DNA from: UBA10649 sp963700745
GTDB lineage: Bacteria; Actinomycetota; Actinomycetes; S36-B12
DNA length: 64,000 bases
Assembly (NCBI GenBank): GCA_963700745.1
Contig: CAVOYT010000013.1
Coordinates: 124,001 to 188,000, forward strand
Direction of reading: 5' to 3'
The stretch's first letter is position 1; the number at the start of each line of letters is the position of its first letter. The position numbers were made by a program, and so were the translations under genes. Positions 18,330-27,097 of the stretch are shown piece after piece. The notes below the pieces were generated by a model, which saw nothing but the letters and a program-made list of their open reading frames with translations, was not told the DNA's origin and made no database searches.

Positions 18330-20077
18330 CGCATCGCGCGGTTGACCGCGCTGACGATCGCCTTCAACGATGACGTCGTGATCGACGGGTCGATGCCGAC
18401 CCCCCAGAGCACCTGACCGCCCACCGCGCACTCGACGTAGGACGCGGCCTTGGCGTCGCCGCCGGCCGACATCGCGTGCTCGGCATAGTCGAGCACCCGT
18501 ACGTCGATCCCGTGGGTGGCCAGGGCGTCGCAGAACGCCGCGACAGGTCCGTTGCCGTGACCGCCGAGCTGGTAGTCGACTCCGTTGTCACTCAGGACCA
18601 CGTCGATGCTCGTGTCCCCATCGACGGCGGAGTCCTGCTTGACGCCGAAGAGGCGGAAGCGACCCCACGAGGCCGATCGATCAGGCAGGTACTCGCCGGA
18701 GAAGGTCGCCCACATCTCGCCCGGGCCGACCTCGCCGCCCTCGTTGTCGGTGACCTGCTGGATCACCTGCGAGAACTCGATCTGAAGCCGACGGGGCAGG
18801 TCGAGCTTGTGCTCCGTGCGCATGATGTAGGCGACTCCGCCCTTGCCCGACTGCGAGTTGACCCGGATGACGGCCTCGTAGGTGCGACCGACATCCTGCG
18901 GGTCGATCGGCAGGTAGGGCACCTGCCAGCGGAAGTCGTCGACGGCCATGCCCGCCTCGGCCGCGTCGGACTCCATCATCTTCAGGCCCTTGTTGATGGC
19001 GTCCTGGTGCGAACCGGAGAAGGCCGTGTACACCAGGTCGCCCCCATAGGGGTGCCGCTCGTGCACCGGGATCTGGTTGCAGTACTCGACCGTGCGGCGG
19101 ATGTCGTCGATGTCGGAGAAGTCGATCTGCGGGTCGACGCCCTGGCTGAACAGGTTCATGCCCAGCGTCACCAGGCACACGTTGCCGGTGCGCTCGCCGT
19201 TCCCGAACAGGCAGCCCTCGATCCGATCGGCCCCGGCCATGAAGCCGAGCTCGGCGGCCGCGACGGCGGTGCCGCGGTCGTTGTGCGGATGCAGGGACAG
19301 CACGACCGAGTCCCGCCGGGCCAGGTTGCGGCTCATCCACTCGATCGAGTCGGCGTAGACGTTCGGCGTGGCCATCTCGACCGTGGCCGGCAGGTTCAAG
19401 ATCACCTTGCGGTCCGGCGTCGGCTGCCACACGTCGGTGACTGCGTCGCAGACCTCGACGGCGAACTCCAGCTCGGTTCCCGTGTAGGACTCGGGGGAGT
19501 ACTCGAAGAAGACGTCGGTCTCGTTGGCGACCTGGTCGGCGTACTTCTGGCACAGCTGGGCACCGTGCACGGCGATGTCCACGATGCCCGGCTTGTCCAG
19601 GCCGAACACGACGCGTCGCTGCAGGGTCGAGGTCGAGTTGTACAGGTGGACGATGGCCTGATCGGCGCCCTTGATCGATTCGAACGTGCGCTCGATCAGC
19701 TGCTCACGTGACTGGGTCAGCACCTGGATGACGACGTCGTCGGGGATCAGCTCGTCCTCGATCAGCATGCGGACGAAGTCGAAGTCGGTCTGCGAGGCGG
19801 ACGGGAACCCGACCTCGATCTCCTTGTAGCCCATCGACACGAGCAGCTGGAACATGCGCAGCTTGCGCTGCGGCGTCATCGGGTCGATCAGTGCCTGGTT
19901 GCCGTCTCGCAGGTCGACGGCGCACCAGCGGGGGGCCTGACCGATGACGGTGCTGGGCCAGGTGCGGTCGGACAGGGGGATGGGGGCGAAGGGCTCATAC
20001 CGGCCGTAGGGCATGGCCGACGGCTGCTGGGCGTTACGGCTCTCGTAGGCGATCGTGCGATCGAACGTGCTGGACAT
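18320..20077 (-). CDS. leuA: 2-isopropylmalate synthase
   Basis: Intact 585-residue long actinobacterial form. It condenses 2-oxoisovalerate with acetyl-CoA, the committed step of leucine synthesis. The TIM-barrel shows AVDLRDGNQALIDPM, GYKEIEVGFPSASQTDFDF, LHPHNDRGTAVAAAELG with the metal-binding histidines, and GNGERTGNVCLVTLGMN. The last 130 residues form the regulatory LeuA-dimer domain that binds leucine (VDYQLGGHGNGPVAAFCDAL). ATG 20077 follows GAGGAG. Upstream lies a leucine-codon leader peptide with a strong hairpin, so expression should respond to charged tRNA-Leu as well as by enzyme feedback. Confidence 0.96.
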   Translation of the reverse strand: MSSTFDRTIAYESRNAQQPSAMPYGRYEPFAPIPLSDRTWPSTVIGQAPRWCAVDLRDGNQALIDPMTPQRKLRMFQLLVSMGYKEIEVGFPSASQTDFDFVRMLIEDELIPDDVVIQVLTQSREQLIERTFESIKGADQAIVHLYNSTSTLQRRVVFGLDKPGIVDIAVHGAQLCQKYADQVANETDVFFEYSPESYTGTELEFAVEVCDAVTDVWQPTPDRKVILNLPATVEMATPNVYADSIEWMSRNLARRDSVVLSLHPHNDRGTAVAAAELGFMAGADRIEGCLFGNGERTGNVCLVTLGMNLFSQGVDPQIDFSDIDDIRRTVEYCNQIPVHERHPYGGDLVYTAFSGSHQDAINKGLKMMESDAAEAGMAVDDFRWQVPYLPIDPQDVGRTYEAVIRVNSQSGKGGVAYIMRTEHKLDLPRRLQIEFSQVIQQVTDNEGGEVGPGEMWATFSGEYLPDRSASWGRFRLFGVKQDSAVDGDTSIDVVLSDNGVDYQLGGHGNGPVAAFCDALATHGIDVRVLDYAEHAMSAGGDAKAASYVECAVGGQVLWGVGIDPSITTSSLKAIVSAVNRAMREE

Positions 20078-20143
20078 TGAGGCTCCTCGGGATCTCGTCT
20101 GGGCTGGTAGCCGATTCAGGCTGGTACCGGCGAACGACGAATC

Positions 20144-20181
20144 CCGCGACGAGGAGGCCGGTGGACTAGGCCTCGTCGCGG
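20144..20181 (-). promoter_or_regulatory. leuA leader hairpin (attenuator candidate)
   Basis: On the minus strand CCGCGACGAGG (20171-20181) pairs perfectly with CCTCGTCGCGG (20144-20154). The 5' arm overlaps the last codons of the leucine leader peptide, so a stalled or released ribosome would decide whether it forms. A second small hairpin (AGCC with GGCT) lies at 20106-20128, just before the leuA ribosome site. There is no T run, so termination could be factor-dependent or control could act on translation. Confidence 0.65.
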
Positions 20182-20207
20182 CAGCGAAGGAGCAGCGCTG
20201 ACGTCAT
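20166..20207 (-). CDS. leuA leader peptide (MTSALLLRCRDEA)
   Basis: Thirteen codons from ATG at 20207 to TAG at 20166, reading MTSALLLRCRDEA with three consecutive leucine codons (CTG CTC CTT). It lies 88 bases before the leuA start and overlaps the 5' arm of the leader hairpin. This matches the leucine leader peptides predicted for leuA in other Actinobacteria. The reading frame is open upstream into the neighbouring small membrane-protein gene, see there. Confidence 0.82.
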   Translation of the reverse strand: MTSALLLRCRDEA

Positions 20208-20230
20208 GATGGCGAAGCGTACCACCCGGC

Positions 20231-20474
20231 TCAGGCAGGCAGCGGAGGGCTGGACGGGGACGCTCCTCCGCCCGACGGTGAAGTAGGCGATCGGGCCGAC
20301 GAAGTTCACCGCGATCGCGGCTGCCCAGGCGGCCTTCGGTCCGCGCACGAGGTCCGCCGGTCGGCGGGCCAGGTCGATCCACGCGGTCGCGGCCAGTGAC
20401 AGCTGTACGGAAGCGGCGACCAGGACGGCCGTCTTCTCCCGATCGGACAGGTCATTCCAGCGCTTGCGTGCCAT
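20231..20474 (-). CDS. Small two-helix membrane protein, PLDc_N-like, end uncertain
   Basis: About 80 residues from ATG 20474: a charged start MARKRWNDLSDREKTA, a first hydrophobic helix (VLVAASVQLSLAATAWIDLA), a short loop RRPADLVRG, a second helix (AWAAAIAVNFVGPIAYF) and a positive VGRR. This is the layout of the phospholipase D nuclease N-terminal (PLDc_N) family of small inner-membrane proteins. As written, the frame has no stop until 20166, where it would end with the leucine leader peptide. One extra base after VGRR would instead end it at 20231, in line with the many single-base insertions in this sequence. The function is unknown. Confidence 0.5.
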
Positions 20475-20546
20475 GGCAACCTCCGATGTCACACGATGGC
20501 GGATGCGCCTACGGGATGCCACCGGAGGCCAACTACCCTTCCCTCC

Positions 20547-21605
20547 ATGCCTCGAACCCTGAACCTTGCCCTCATTCCCGGCGACGGCATCGGCACTGAG
20601 GTGGTCGCCGAGGCCATGAAGGTGCTCACCGCGATCGCTGGTGCCGCCGACATCGACGTCGTCACCACCGAGTACGACCTGGGCGCACGGCGCTACAACG
20701 AGACCGGCGAACTGCTGCCGGACGCCGTCGTCGAGGAGCTCCGGAGCTACGACGCGATCCTGCTCGGTGCCATCGGCGACCCGTCGGTCGCGCCGGGCAT
20801 CCTCGAGCGAGGTGTGCTGCTGCCGCTTCGGTTCGTCATGGATCACCACGTGAACCTGCGCCCCGTGAAGCTCTACCCGGGCGTGACCGGTCCGCTCGCG
20901 GGCAAGGGTCCCGAGGACATCGACTTCGTGGTCTGCCGGGAGGGCACTGAAGGCCCGTACGTCGGGGCCGGCGGCACCCTGCGCAAGGGCACGCCGCACG
21001 AGGTGGCGACCGAGGTCAGCCTCAACACCGAGTTCGGGGCCGAGCGGATCATCCGTGACGCCTTCGACCGTGCCACTCGCCGTCGCAACAAGGTGACCCT
21101 CGTCCACAAGACCAACGTGCTGGTCCACGCAGGCAGCCTGTGGCAGCGGACCTTCGACATGGTCGCCAGGGAGTACCCGTCAGTCGAGACGGACTACTGC
21201 CACGTCGACGCCGCGTCGATGTTCTTCCTGACCCAGCCGGAGCGGTTCGACGTCATCGTGACCGACAACCTGTTCGGCGACATCCTCACTGACATCGGTG
21301 CGGCGATCGGCGGCGGCATCGGGCTCGCGGCGAGCGGCAACATCGATCCGAGCCGGTCCAACCCGAGCATGTTCGAGCCGGTCCACGGCTCCGCTCCCGA
21401 TATCGCCGGGCAGGGCAAGGCCGATCCGACCGCGACGGTGATGTCCCTGGCCATGCTGCTCGACCACGTGGGGGAGTCCGCTGCGGCAGGCTGGGTGGAG
21501 TCGGCGGTGGCCGCGGATCTGGAGTCCCGCGGGGTCGCGGCCCGGAGCACGTCCGAGATCGGCGATGCCCTCGCGGCAGCAGCGCTCTCCGCGTCGAAGG
21601 GGTAG
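20547..21605 (+). CDS. leuB: 3-isopropylmalate dehydrogenase
   Basis: Intact 352-residue NAD- and Mg-dependent decarboxylating dehydrogenase, third step of leucine synthesis. N-terminal NLALIPGDGIGTEVVAEAM, then LLGAIGDPSV, the substrate arginines in LLPLRFVMDHHVNLRPVKLY, catalytic KTNVLVHAG, metal-binding FDVIVTDNLFGDILTDIGA and adenine-binding VHGSAPDIAGQGKADPTA. ATG 20547 is chosen over the earlier in-frame start because the protein then begins at the conserved first strand. It is transcribed away from leuA and followed ten bases later by ilvE. Confidence 0.95.
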   Translation: MPRTLNLALIPGDGIGTEVVAEAMKVLTAIAGAADIDVVTTEYDLGARRYNETGELLPDAVVEELRSYDAILLGAIGDPSVAPGILERGVLLPLRFVMDHHVNLRPVKLYPGVTGPLAGKGPEDIDFVVCREGTEGPYVGAGGTLRKGTPHEVATEVSLNTEFGAERIIRDAFDRATRRRNKVTLVHKTNVLVHAGSLWQRTFDMVAREYPSVETDYCHVDAASMFFLTQPERFDVIVTDNLFGDILTDIGAAIGGGIGLAASGNIDPSRSNPSMFEPVHGSAPDIAGQGKADPTATVMSLAMLLDHVGESAAAGWVESAVAADLESRGVAARSTSEIGDALAAAALSASKG

Positions 21606-21614
21606 TTTCGCACC

Positions 21615-22736
21615 ATGACAACGACGGACACCGGCACCGCCTTGTGGCCTATCGACGTGCACCCCTCGGATCACCCGGCGAGCACGGCCGAGCGCGAGGC
21701 GGTCCTCGCCGACCCCGGTTTCGGGCGCTCGTTCACCGACCACATGGTCCGCGCGACGTGGACCGAGGCGGACGGCTGGCAGGACGCGCGGCTCGAGCCC
21801 TACGGCCCGATCCAGCTGGATCCGGCCACCAACTTCCTGCACTACGGCCAGGCGATCTTCGAGGGCCTCAAGGCCTACCGGCATGCGGACGGCACCATCA
21901 GGACTTTCCGTCCGGTCCAGAACGCCGAGCGGTTCGCCCGGTCGGCTCGTCGGCTGGCGATGGCCGAGCTCCCGGTCGAGCTCTTCGTCGGCTCCATCGA
22001 GGCGCTCGTGCGGCAGGACCGCGAATGGGTGCCGACCGGACAGGAGAAGTCCCTATACCTCCGGCCGTTCATGCTGGCCACGGAGATCGGCCTGGGCGTG
22101 CGTCCCTCGGATCGCTACGAGTACCTGCTCATCGCGTCACCGGCGGGGGCGTACTTCCCGCGTGGACTCAAGCCCGTGTCGGTGTGGCTGTCTGACGACT
22201 ACGTGCGGGCCGCTCCCGGCGGGACGGGCGAGGCCAAGTGCGCCGGGAACTACGCCGCCTCCCTGCTGGCGCAGGCCGAGGCATCGCACCACGGCTGCGA
22301 CCAGGTGGTCTGGCTCGACGCGATCGAGCGCCGCTGGATCGAGGAGATGGGCGGCATGAACCTGTACTTCGTCCTCGGTCAGGGCGATTCCGCGCGGCTC
22401 GTCACGCCGGAACTGACCGGCTCCTTGCTGCCCGGGATCACCCGGTCGTCGCTGCTGACGGTTGCCGAGGACATGGGGATCCTGGCCGAGGAGCGCCGGA
22501 TCAGCGTCGATGAGTGGCGGGAGGGGTGCGCCAGCGGCGACATCACGGAGGTGTTCGCCTGCGGCACGGCCGCCGTCATCACACCGGTCGGTGAGGTGAA
22601 GTCGCGGACCAGCGGGGCGTGGACGGTGGGCGAGGGGGGCACCGGCCCGGTCACGGCTCGCCTGCGGCAGGCGCTCCTCGACATCCAGACCGGAGCGGCA
22701 CCAGATCGCCACAACTGGTTGCACACGATCTGCTAG
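21615..22736 (+). CDS. ilvE: Branched-chain amino acid aminotransferase
   Basis: Intact 373-residue fold-type IV PLP enzyme, last step of valine, leucine and isoleucine synthesis. Landmarks are FLHYGQAIFEGLKAYRH, LYLRPFMLATEIGLGV, the PLP lysine in EAKCAGNYAASLLAQ, VVWLDAIERRWIEEMGGMN, SLLPGITRSSLL and EVFACGTAAVITPVG. The ATG at 21615 lies ten bases past the leuB stop, so leuB-ilvE form one unit. Confidence 0.95.
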   Translation: MTTTDTGTALWPIDVHPSDHPASTAEREAVLADPGFGRSFTDHMVRATWTEADGWQDARLEPYGPIQLDPATNFLHYGQAIFEGLKAYRHADGTIRTFRPVQNAERFARSARRLAMAELPVELFVGSIEALVRQDREWVPTGQEKSLYLRPFMLATEIGLGVRPSDRYEYLLIASPAGAYFPRGLKPVSVWLSDDYVRAAPGGTGEAKCAGNYAASLLAQAEASHHGCDQVVWLDAIERRWIEEMGGMNLYFVLGQGDSARLVTPELTGSLLPGITRSSLLTVAEDMGILAEERRISVDEWREGCASGDITEVFACGTAAVITPVGEVKSRTSGAWTVGEGGTGPVTARLRQALLDIQTGAAPDRHNWLHTIC

Positions 22737-22828
22737 CTGATCGATGCGTCGTCACTCGTGGCTGGATCCCGGCGCCGGGAGTCGACCACGAGTGACGACC
22801 CATCGGGGTGATGTGGCAGGATGAAGCC

Positions 22829-22858
22829 GTGCACCGCACCGCCATCATCATTAACTAG
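22829..22858 (+). CDS. cimA leader peptide with three isoleucine codons (MHRTAIIIN)
   Basis: Nine codons starting GTG at 22829 and ending TAG at 22856, reading MHRTAIIIN with ATC ATC ATT in a row. CAGGA at 22817 serves as a plausible ribosome site. Immediately after the stop are a 9-bp perfect stem and then a terminator, followed by cimA, whose product makes isoleucine precursors. The codon content therefore matches the pathway end product exactly. The element is shorter than the ORF size normally annotated and would be missed by gene callers. Confidence 0.8.
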   Translation: MHRTAIIIN

Positions 22859-22909
22859 CGCGTCGACTCTCGTCGACGCGCAGCCCTTCGCACCCGCGGG
22901 GGGCTTTTT
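22859..22909 (+). terminator. Attenuator upstream of cimA: hairpin plus rho-independent terminator
   Basis: CGCGTCGAC (22859-22867) pairs perfectly with GTCGACGCG (22872-22880) over a four-base loop, starting on the base after the isoleucine leader stop. It is followed by AGCCC (22882-22886) pairing with GGGCT (22901-22905) and a run of T to 22909. The internal CCCGCGGG can compete for pairing. Arrangement and position fit attenuation of cimA by isoleucyl-tRNA supply. Confidence 0.75.
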
Positions 22910-22942
22910 CGTTGGCGGGACGAGCTGAATGTGAGGAAGACC

Positions 22943-24532
22943 ATGTCTCGCCCTGACGACTTCCACGTCTTCGACACCACTCTGCGCGACGGGGCCCAGC
23001 GCGAGGGCATCTCGTACTCGGTCACCGACAAGCTCGCCGTCGCCCGCCTCCTGGATGAGTACGGGGTCGGCTTCATCGAGGGCGGATGGCCCGGAGCGAT
23101 GCCCAAGGACACCGAGTTCTTCCAGCGCGCTCAGACGGAATTGACGCTGAGGAACGCGCAGCTCGTCGCGTTCGGTGCGACCCGCAAGGCCGGCGTCAGG
23201 GTCGACCAGGATGCCCAGGTGCGTGCCCTCGTGGAGTCCGGGGCACCTGTCGTCACCCTGGTCGCCAAGTCCGACGTTCGTCACGTGAAGGAGGCGCTGC
23301 GCACCACCCTCGACGAGAACGAGGCGATGGTGCGCGACACCGTCGCCTTCCTCGTGGCCGAGGGCCGTCGGGTGTTCGTCGACATGGAGCACTTCTTCGA
23401 CGGGTACAAGCACGACCCCGACTACGGCGTGCGGCTGCTCGTCGCCGCCGCGGATGCGGGCGCGTCCGTGGGGGTCATGTGCGACACCAACGGCGGGATG
23501 CTCCCGCACGGGATGTTCGAGGTGGTCAGCGACGTGCGCGAGCGGTCGGGCGTTCGGCTGGGCATCCACTGCCAGGACGACACCGGCTGCGCCATAGCCA
23601 ACTCGGTCTCGGCGGTGGAGGCGGGCGTCACCCACGTCCAGTGCACGGCCAACGGCTACGGCGAGCGCACGGGCAACGCCGACCTGTTCGTCGTCGTGCC
23701 CAACTTGCAGCTCAAGCTCGGGATCGAGTGCCTGCCGGAAGGCAGCCTGGCCGAGACCGTGCGCATCTCGCACGCGATCGCGGAGATCGCCAACATCGCG
23801 CCGAACACGCACCAGCCCTACGCGGGCTGGGCGTCATTCGCTCACAAGGCCGGACTGCACGCCAGCGCCCTGAAGGTGAACGCCGAGCTCTACAACCACA
23901 TCGACCCTGCCGTCGTCGGCAATGAGCAGAACGTGCTCGTGACCGAGATGGCCGGGCGTGCGTCGATCGAGCTGAAGGGGGCGGAACTCGGGCATGACCT
24001 GTCGCAGAGCCCCGAACTCGTGACGCAGGTCGTCGAGCAGGTCAAGGAGCTCGAGGCGCAGGGCTGGACATTCGAGGCCGCGGACGCGTCGTTCGAGCTG
24101 CTCATCATGGAGGCCCAGGGCGTCGAGGTGGCGTTCGAGGTCGAGTCTTGGCGGACCATCGTCGAGCAGGACGCGGACGGCACGGTGAAGACCGAGGCAA
24201 CGGTCAAGATGCACATCGACGGCGAGCGGATCATCTCCACCGCCGAGGGCAATGGTCCGGTCAACGCGCTGGACCGGGCGATCCGCCGTGCGATCGTCCA
24301 GGCCTACCCCGATCTCGACACGATGCGCCTCGTCGACTACAAGGTCCGGATCCTGGACGAGAAGGCAGGCACGGGGGCCAGGACCCGCGTGCTCATCGGA
24401 ACGTCTGACGGCCGCACCTCGTGGAGCACGGTGGGCGTCCACGAGAACGTGATCGCCGCCTCGTGGCGAGCCCTGGAGGATGCCGTCAAGTACGGGCTGC
24501 TGCGTCATCGGGCCGTGACGGCCGGCCGATAG
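22943..24532 (+). CDS. cimA: (R)-citramalate synthase
   Basis: Intact 529-residue LeuA-like acyltransferase that condenses pyruvate and acetyl-CoA to citramalate, the threonine-independent route to 2-oxobutyrate and isoleucine. It differs from LeuA in the CimA-type motif VFDTTLRDGAQREGISYSV and VRHVKEALRTTLDENEAM. Metal-binding GIHCQDDTGCAIANS, GYGERTGNADL and AHKAGLHASALKV are present, and the C-terminal regulatory domain follows. ATG 22943 after GAGGAAG is preferred to GTG 22931. LeuCD, LeuB and IlvE encoded nearby could complete the route to isoleucine. The isoleucine leader upstream independently supports CimA over a second LeuA. Confidence 0.92.
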   Translation: MSRPDDFHVFDTTLRDGAQREGISYSVTDKLAVARLLDEYGVGFIEGGWPGAMPKDTEFFQRAQTELTLRNAQLVAFGATRKAGVRVDQDAQVRALVESGAPVVTLVAKSDVRHVKEALRTTLDENEAMVRDTVAFLVAEGRRVFVDMEHFFDGYKHDPDYGVRLLVAAADAGASVGVMCDTNGGMLPHGMFEVVSDVRERSGVRLGIHCQDDTGCAIANSVSAVEAGVTHVQCTANGYGERTGNADLFVVVPNLQLKLGIECLPEGSLAETVRISHAIAEIANIAPNTHQPYAGWASFAHKAGLHASALKVNAELYNHIDPAVVGNEQNVLVTEMAGRASIELKGAELGHDLSQSPELVTQVVEQVKELEAQGWTFEAADASFELLIMEAQGVEVAFEVESWRTIVEQDADGTVKTEATVKMHIDGERIISTAEGNGPVNALDRAIRRAIVQAYPDLDTMRLVDYKVRILDEKAGTGARTRVLIGTSDGRTSWSTVGVHENVIAASWRALEDAVKYGLLRHRAVTAGR

Positions 24533-24541
24533 GGTCGGCGC

Positions 24542-25304
24542 GTGCGCATCTGCCGGGTCGCCATCGACGACGAGCTCCACTACGCCGTCATCGAGAAGGA
24601 GGCGGTGGCGCTGCTGAGCAGCCACCCGTTCGGACCGTTCGAGCCGGAGGGCAGGGTGCTGCCGCTCGCGGATGTGCGGCTCGTCGCGCCGGTGCTGCCC
24701 AGCAAGATCGTGGCGGTCGGCAGGAACTACGCCGAGCATGCCCGGGAGCTGGGCAACGAGGTGCCGGCCGCCCCGATGATCTTCCTCAAGCCCAGCACCA
24801 GCGTGATCGGGCCCGGTGAGCCGATCTGCCTGCCATGGCAGTCGGAGCAGGTCGAGCACGAGGCGGAGCTGGCCGTCGTGATCGGGCGACTGTGCCGTGA
24901 CGTGCCCGAGGAGCGCGTCGGCGACGTGGTGCTGGGCTACACCTGCGCCAACGACGTGACCGCGCGGGACCTCCAGCGCACCGACGGCCAGTGGGGACGC
25001 GCCAAGGGCTTCGACTCCTTCTGCCCGATCGGCCCGTGGATCGAGACGGACGTCGACCTCGATGACGCGACCATCGAGTGCCGCGTCAACGGCGACCTGC
25101 GCCAGACGGGCTCTACCGGGTGACATGGTCCACGACGTTGCGGCGCTCGTCTCCTGGATCAGCTCGGTCATGACCCTGCTGCCCGGCGACCTGATCCTGA
25201 CCGGCACTCCGGCCGGCGTCGGGCCGATCGTGGCCGGCGACGAGGTCACGGTCTCCATCGACGGTATTGGCACTCTGACGAACCCGGTGATCGATCGTGA
25301 CTGA
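24542..25304 (+). CDS. Fumarylacetoacetate hydrolase-family protein (one frameshift)
   Basis: About 254 residues with the FAH fold: SKIVAVGRNYAEHARELG, FLKPSTSVIGPGEPI, VEHEAELAVVIGRLCR with the metal-binding Glu pair, GYTCANDVTARDLQ, KGFDSFCPIGPWI and the C-terminal GDLILTGTPAGVGP. The frame shifts at about 25119 where GGGTGAC replaces GGTGAC, creating a false TGA; the second frame continues GDMVHDVAALVSWI. Family members hydrolyse or decarboxylate 2-keto or 1,3-diketo acids. It starts at GTG 24542 just after cimA and overlaps gltX by eight bases. Its tight placement before gltX is common in Actinobacteria, but no specific role is known. Confidence 0.88.
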
Positions 25305-26792
25305 CAGTGATGTGCGCGTCCGCTTCTGCCCGTCCCCGACGGGCAATCCCCACGTCGGGATGGTGCGAACGGCACTGTTCAACTGGGCCTTTGCCCGGCA
25401 TACCGGCGGAACTTTCGTGTTCCGCATCGAGGACACCGACAGCGCCCGTGACTCGGAGGAGTCCTTCGACGCATTGCTCGCGGCACTGGAGTGGCTCGGA
25501 CTCACCTGGGACGAGGGCCCGATCGTCGGAGGTCCCTACGAGCCCTACCGGCAGTCCGCGCGGATGCGGGACGGCGTGTACTCCGACGTCGCCCGGAAGC
25601 TGCGCGAGGGCGGCTTCGCCTATGACTGCTACTGCTCGCCGGAGGAGCTCGAGGAGCGCCGTGAGCTGGCCAAGGCGGAGAAGCGGGCGCCCGGGTACGA
25701 CGGGCACTGCCGACAGCTGAGCGAGGAGCAGCGATCGTCCTACGCGGCGCAGGGGCGCCTGCCCGTACTCCGGTTCCGCATGCCGAGCCACGACAGCACC
25801 TGGGACGACCTCGTGCGCGGTCCGATCACCTTCGCGGCCGACCAGGTGCCGGACTACGTGCTGGTCCGGGCGAACGGGGAGCCGCTGTACACGCTCGTCA
25901 ATCCCGTCGACGATGCCCTCATGAGGATCACGCACGTGCTGCGCGGCGAGGACCTGCTGTCGTCCACTCCGCGGCAGCTGGCGCTCTACGGCGCCCTGGC
26001 GCAGATCGGCGTGGGGGATGGCGCCACCCCGAGGTTCGGGCACCTGCCCTACGTCATGGGGGAGGGCAACCGCAAGCTCTCCAAGCGTGATCCCGAGTCG
26101 TCACTGCAGTGGTATCGCGACGAGGGATATCTGCCGGAGGCGTTGCTCAACTACCTCGCTCTGCTCGGCTGGTCCATGGGCGAGGATCGCGAGTTCTTCG
26201 GCAAGGACGAGATGGCAGCGGCCTTCACCCTCGATCGCGTGAGCCCGAATCCGGCCCGGTTCGACCTCAAGAAGTGCACGGCGATCAACGGGGACTGGAT
26301 CCGCAGCCTCACGCCAGCGGACCTGGCCGAGCGGATCGTCCCGTACCTGGTCGGACGCCGGCGTCGTGACGGAGCCGCTCACCGCCGAGCAGCGGAGCGT
26401 TCTCGACGCCGCCGTCCCGCTGGTCCAGGAGCGGATGGAGAACCTGCGCCAGTCGGTCGGGATGCTTGCCTTCCTGCTCGTGCCGCAGGAGCGGTTCGCC
26501 ATCGACGAGACGGACGCATCGGCCATCCTCACCGAGGACGGCCGACGCGTCGTGGCGGCTGCGATCGGGTGCCGTCGAGCGACTGGACGACTGGACGGCT
26601 GAACTGATCGAGCAGGCCCTGCGGTCCGCCCTCATCGAGGGCCTGGGGCTGAAGCCCAAGCTCGCGTTCGCCCCGGTACGGGTGGCGGTCACCGGGCGCC
26701 GGGTTTCGCCGCCCCTGTTCGAGTCCCTGGAGATCCTCGGGAGGGACACGACGCTCGCGCGACTGGCGGCCGTGCAGGAGGCCGCGCAGTAG
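25297..26792 (+). CDS. gltX: Glutamyl-tRNA synthetase (two frameshifts)
   Basis: Class I synthetase charging tRNA-Glu, about 498 residues. HIGH-type motif in RFCPSPTGNPHVGMVRTALFN, FRIEDTDSARDSEESF, the KMSKS-equivalent KLSKRDPES, and C-terminal anticodon-binding helices (EPLTAEQRSVLDAAVPLVQE, LIEGLGLKPKLAFAPVRVA). Two single extra bases break the frame near 26350 (GTCGGACGCC for GTCGACGCC) and 26569 (GGG for GG). GTG 25297 overlaps the preceding gene. Because the gene is indispensable, the breaks are almost certainly sequence errors. The tRNA-Gln and tRNA-Glu genes follow directly; whether this enzyme also misacylates tRNA-Gln depends on GatCAB genes not in the window. Confidence 0.94.
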
Positions 26793-26823
26793 GAGGGTGT
26801 CAGAGGCGTCCTCGCCGTGCGTC

Positions 26824-26829
26824 TATACT
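26824..26829 (+). promoter_or_regulatory. -10 element upstream of tRNA-Gln
   Basis: TATACT, the best -10 match in the window, stands 35 bases before the tRNA-Gln gene. I see no convincing -35 at the right distance. Confidence 0.45.
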
Positions 26830-26864
26830 CGACGTTCGTACGACGCCGAGAGATCGGCAGCCCA

Positions 26865-26936
26865 TGGGGTATGGGGTAATTGGCAGCCCAACTGATTCTG
26901 GTTCAGTTAGTCTAGGTTCGAGTCCTGGTACCCCAG
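26865..26936 (+). tRNA. tRNA-Gln (anticodon CTG)
   Basis: Cloverleaf of 72 bases. Acceptor TGGGGTA pairs with TACCCCA, the anticodon arm is ACTGA-TTCTGGT-TCAGT with anticodon CTG, and the T arm contains GGTTCGAGTCC. Discriminator G. CCA is not encoded. Confidence 0.93.
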
Positions 26937-27016
26937 CGACGCGCGGTCGCGAGAGCGGCCGCTTGTCATGAGCGAGCAGTGCCGGCGGCACGAGCAGTTC
27001 ACCAGCATGTGAGCAC

Positions 27017-27089
27017 GGCCCCGTTGTGTAGTGGCCTAGCACGCCGCCCTCTCAAGGCGGTAGCGCGGGTTCGAATCCCGTCGGGGCTA
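27017..27089 (+). tRNA. tRNA-Glu (anticodon CTC)
   Basis: Cloverleaf of 73 bases. Acceptor GGCCCCG pairs with CGGGGCT, the anticodon arm is CCGCC-CTCTCAA-GGCGG with anticodon CTC, and the T arm has GGGTTCGAATCCC. It lies 80 bases after tRNA-Gln and is followed by a strong terminator. Confidence 0.93.
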
Positions 27090-27097
27090 CGCGAAGC

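Noticed and set aside
20547..22736. Possible leader peptide upstream of leuB-ilvE
   Set aside because: The short gap after the small membrane-protein gene contains no run of branched-chain codons and no terminator with a T run.
23086..23925. Plus-strand 279-residue ORF inside cimA
   Set aside because: It is an out-of-frame shadow of cimA, dominated by Arg and Gly, with no domain.
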